Below are positions 4,923 to 5,892 of a stretch of 5,892 bases of DNA, piece by piece (within the stretch, counting starts at the first letter, position 1; each line of letters begins with the position of its first letter). The notes under the pieces are model-generated. The model was not told the origin of the DNA. It was given only the letters and a program-made list of their open reading frames with translations, and did not search any database. The stretch lies in contig JACQXT010000182.1 of assembly GCA_016208665.1 (NCBI GenBank), positions 1 to 5,892 on the forward strand, in the 5' to 3' direction. The DNA is from Chitinivibrionia bacterium. Lineage in GTDB: Bacteria; Krumholzibacteriota; Krumholzibacteriia; WVZY01. The position numbers and the translations under genes are program-made.

Positions 4923-5892
4923 ATGGTACGCAAGAATCGAACACACAGCAGAGGATTCACGCTCGTTGAGATGCTGTTCAGCATGATGATCATCGGTGTC
5001 GTCCTGCTCGCATTCGTCGGCATCTTTTCGCTCTACCAGAAGAGCTCCTCGCAGACCCATCAATTCACCGATGCCCAACAGAATGCGCGGGTGGCGCTGG
5101 ATTACATAACGGACTACCTGCGGCAGGCGGGAGCGTCGACGGATTATGTCCGCGGCCAGCAATTCATCGTTCATGCGGCCCCGTACCAGGTTGCATTCAA
5201 TGCGGATATCGACAACGGACAGACCATCGACGGTCTGGGGGCGTTGAGCGCAATCGACCGGGCCTCCTCGCCGAATACGGTTCCGTCGTCGGGCACGGTG
5301 ATCTATGCGCCGGCCCGCGACTATCTCTCGGGAGCGGAGACGTACGTGCTCACGCTCGATTCGAACGACGACGGCGTTGTCGCGGGAGACGATCGCGGCG
5401 ACGATTCCGGCGAAGGCAGCCTGAACACGAACCTGTTCGTGCTGAAAAAGATGACCTATGGATTCAACGGCTCCAGCGCGAATGACGTGCGCGATGCGGA
5501 CCTGGCGCTGGTCCGGGGTCCCGTGGCCTTCACCGACGGACACCTTCCGCAGCCGCTGTTCCAGTACTTCTATGATCAGGACAACGACCTGGCCACTCCG
5601 CACCTTCTCTGGGGCGACAGCGACGGAAATGCCGCTCTCAGCAACACCGATATCGGCGGCCTCGGCCCCAAGCCGGAATCGCTTCTGAGCTGCATCCGCA
5701 AGGTGAAGATCACTGTTACCAGCGAGTCAGACCAGTACAACAAGAAGTTTCAGGACAACAATGGATTCCTCCATCTCACAATGAATTCGGAAGTGTACGT
5801 CAGGAACTCGAAACGATCGAATTCGGTCATCTACGGGATAGTTTTTCACGATGCCAATACGGACGCTGTGTTCGACGTGGGCGAGACCGGCA
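4923..5892 (+). CDS. pilW: PilW-type minor prepilin, 5' part, with acidic loops and C-terminal extension
   Basis: The gene is open from the ATG at 4923 through the right edge (323 codons visible, no stop), so it is incomplete. The leader MVRKNRTHSRG is followed by FTLVEMLFSMMIIGVVLLAFVGIF: cleavage after Gly11 leaves Phe at +1 and Glu at +5. The next helix, QFTDAQQNARVALDYITDYLRQAG (47-70), is typical of PilW/GspJ-like minor pilins. A beta-rich domain follows, with IRKVKITVTSES (258-269) and SEVYVRN (289-295), which normally mark the C-terminal end of PilW proteins. Here the protein continues (GIVFHDANTDAVFDVGETG). Acidic calcium-like loops are seen at 146-157, 232-243 and 310-321. The ribosome site AAGGCGGTG (4907-4915) overlaps the end of pilV, so the two are probably translationally coupled. 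The role is as a minor subunit that initiates pilus assembly or decorates the tip. PilW is the best fit, and GspJ is the alternative. Confidence 0.83.
   Translation, partial: MVRKNRTHSRGFTLVEMLFSMMIIGVVLLAFVGIFSLYQKSSSQTHQFTDAQQNARVALDYITDYLRQAGASTDYVRGQQFIVHAAPYQVAFNADIDNGQTIDGLGALSAIDRASSPNTVPSSGTVIYAPARDYLSGAETYVLTLDSNDDGVVAGDDRGDDSGEGSLNTNLFVLKKMTYGFNGSSANDVRDADLALVRGPVAFTDGHLPQPLFQYFYDQDNDLATPHLLWGDSDGNAALSNTDIGGLGPKPESLLSCIRKVKITVTSESDQYNKKFQDNNGFLHLTMNSEVYVRNSKRSNSVIYGIVFHDANTDAVFDVGETG

Noticed and set aside
1..5892. CRISPR array, transposon, tRNA/rRNA, phage or defence genes
   Set aside because: No regularly spaced repeats, terminal inverted repeats, transposase or integrase motifs, cloverleaf patterns or defence domains were seen on either strand.

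Overview
The window is GC-rich, almost all coding is on the + strand, and it looks like chromosome from a Gram-negative-type bacterium. The evidence is Tat and Sec export signals, an EamA-type inner-membrane transporter, and a set of type IV pilus minor prepilins. The protein flavour resembles Deltaproteobacteria-like or other uncultured metagenomic lineages. I cannot assign a phylum from the sequence alone.

Layout, left to right. (1) Bases 1-350 hold the 3' end of an EamA/DMT-superfamily permease. (2) Bases 504-2259 hold a tightly overlapping pair: a Sec-exported DUF6599-type protein and a Tat-exported DUF362-type protein, probably one operon of unknown function. (3) Bases 2354-3717 hold a PepD-like (M20/M28-clan, cytosol non-specific) dipeptidase gene. 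It is broken by an internal deletion of roughly 31 codons that also shifts the frame, near 3004-3010. All recognisable parts on either side are well conserved, so this is either a recent mutation or an assembly error. (4) Bases 3718-4048 are non-coding and contain three terminator-like hairpins followed by an AT-rich stretch that may hold a promoter. (5) From 4049 to the right edge is a compact minor-prepilin operon: a FimT/GspH-type, a PilV-type and a PilW-type prepilin. The last gene runs off the window. Further minor-pilin genes such as pilX or pilY1 would be expected beyond the right edge.

The three prepilins should be processed by a prepilin peptidase and inserted in the inner membrane. 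By analogy with known minor pilins they would prime pilus or pseudopilus assembly. Four acidic loops resembling EF-hand/dockerin calcium sites occur in the FimT-like and PilW-like proteins. The PilW-like protein continues past its usual C-terminal end into a segment resembling the start of an SdrD-B-like repeat. No RNA gene, CRISPR array, insertion sequence or defence system was found. I see no clear evidence of a wholly new system. The most notable points are the broken pepD, the possible calcium loops and C-terminal extension of the minor pilins, the hairpin-rich intergenic region, and the uncharacterised DUF6599-DUF362 pair.
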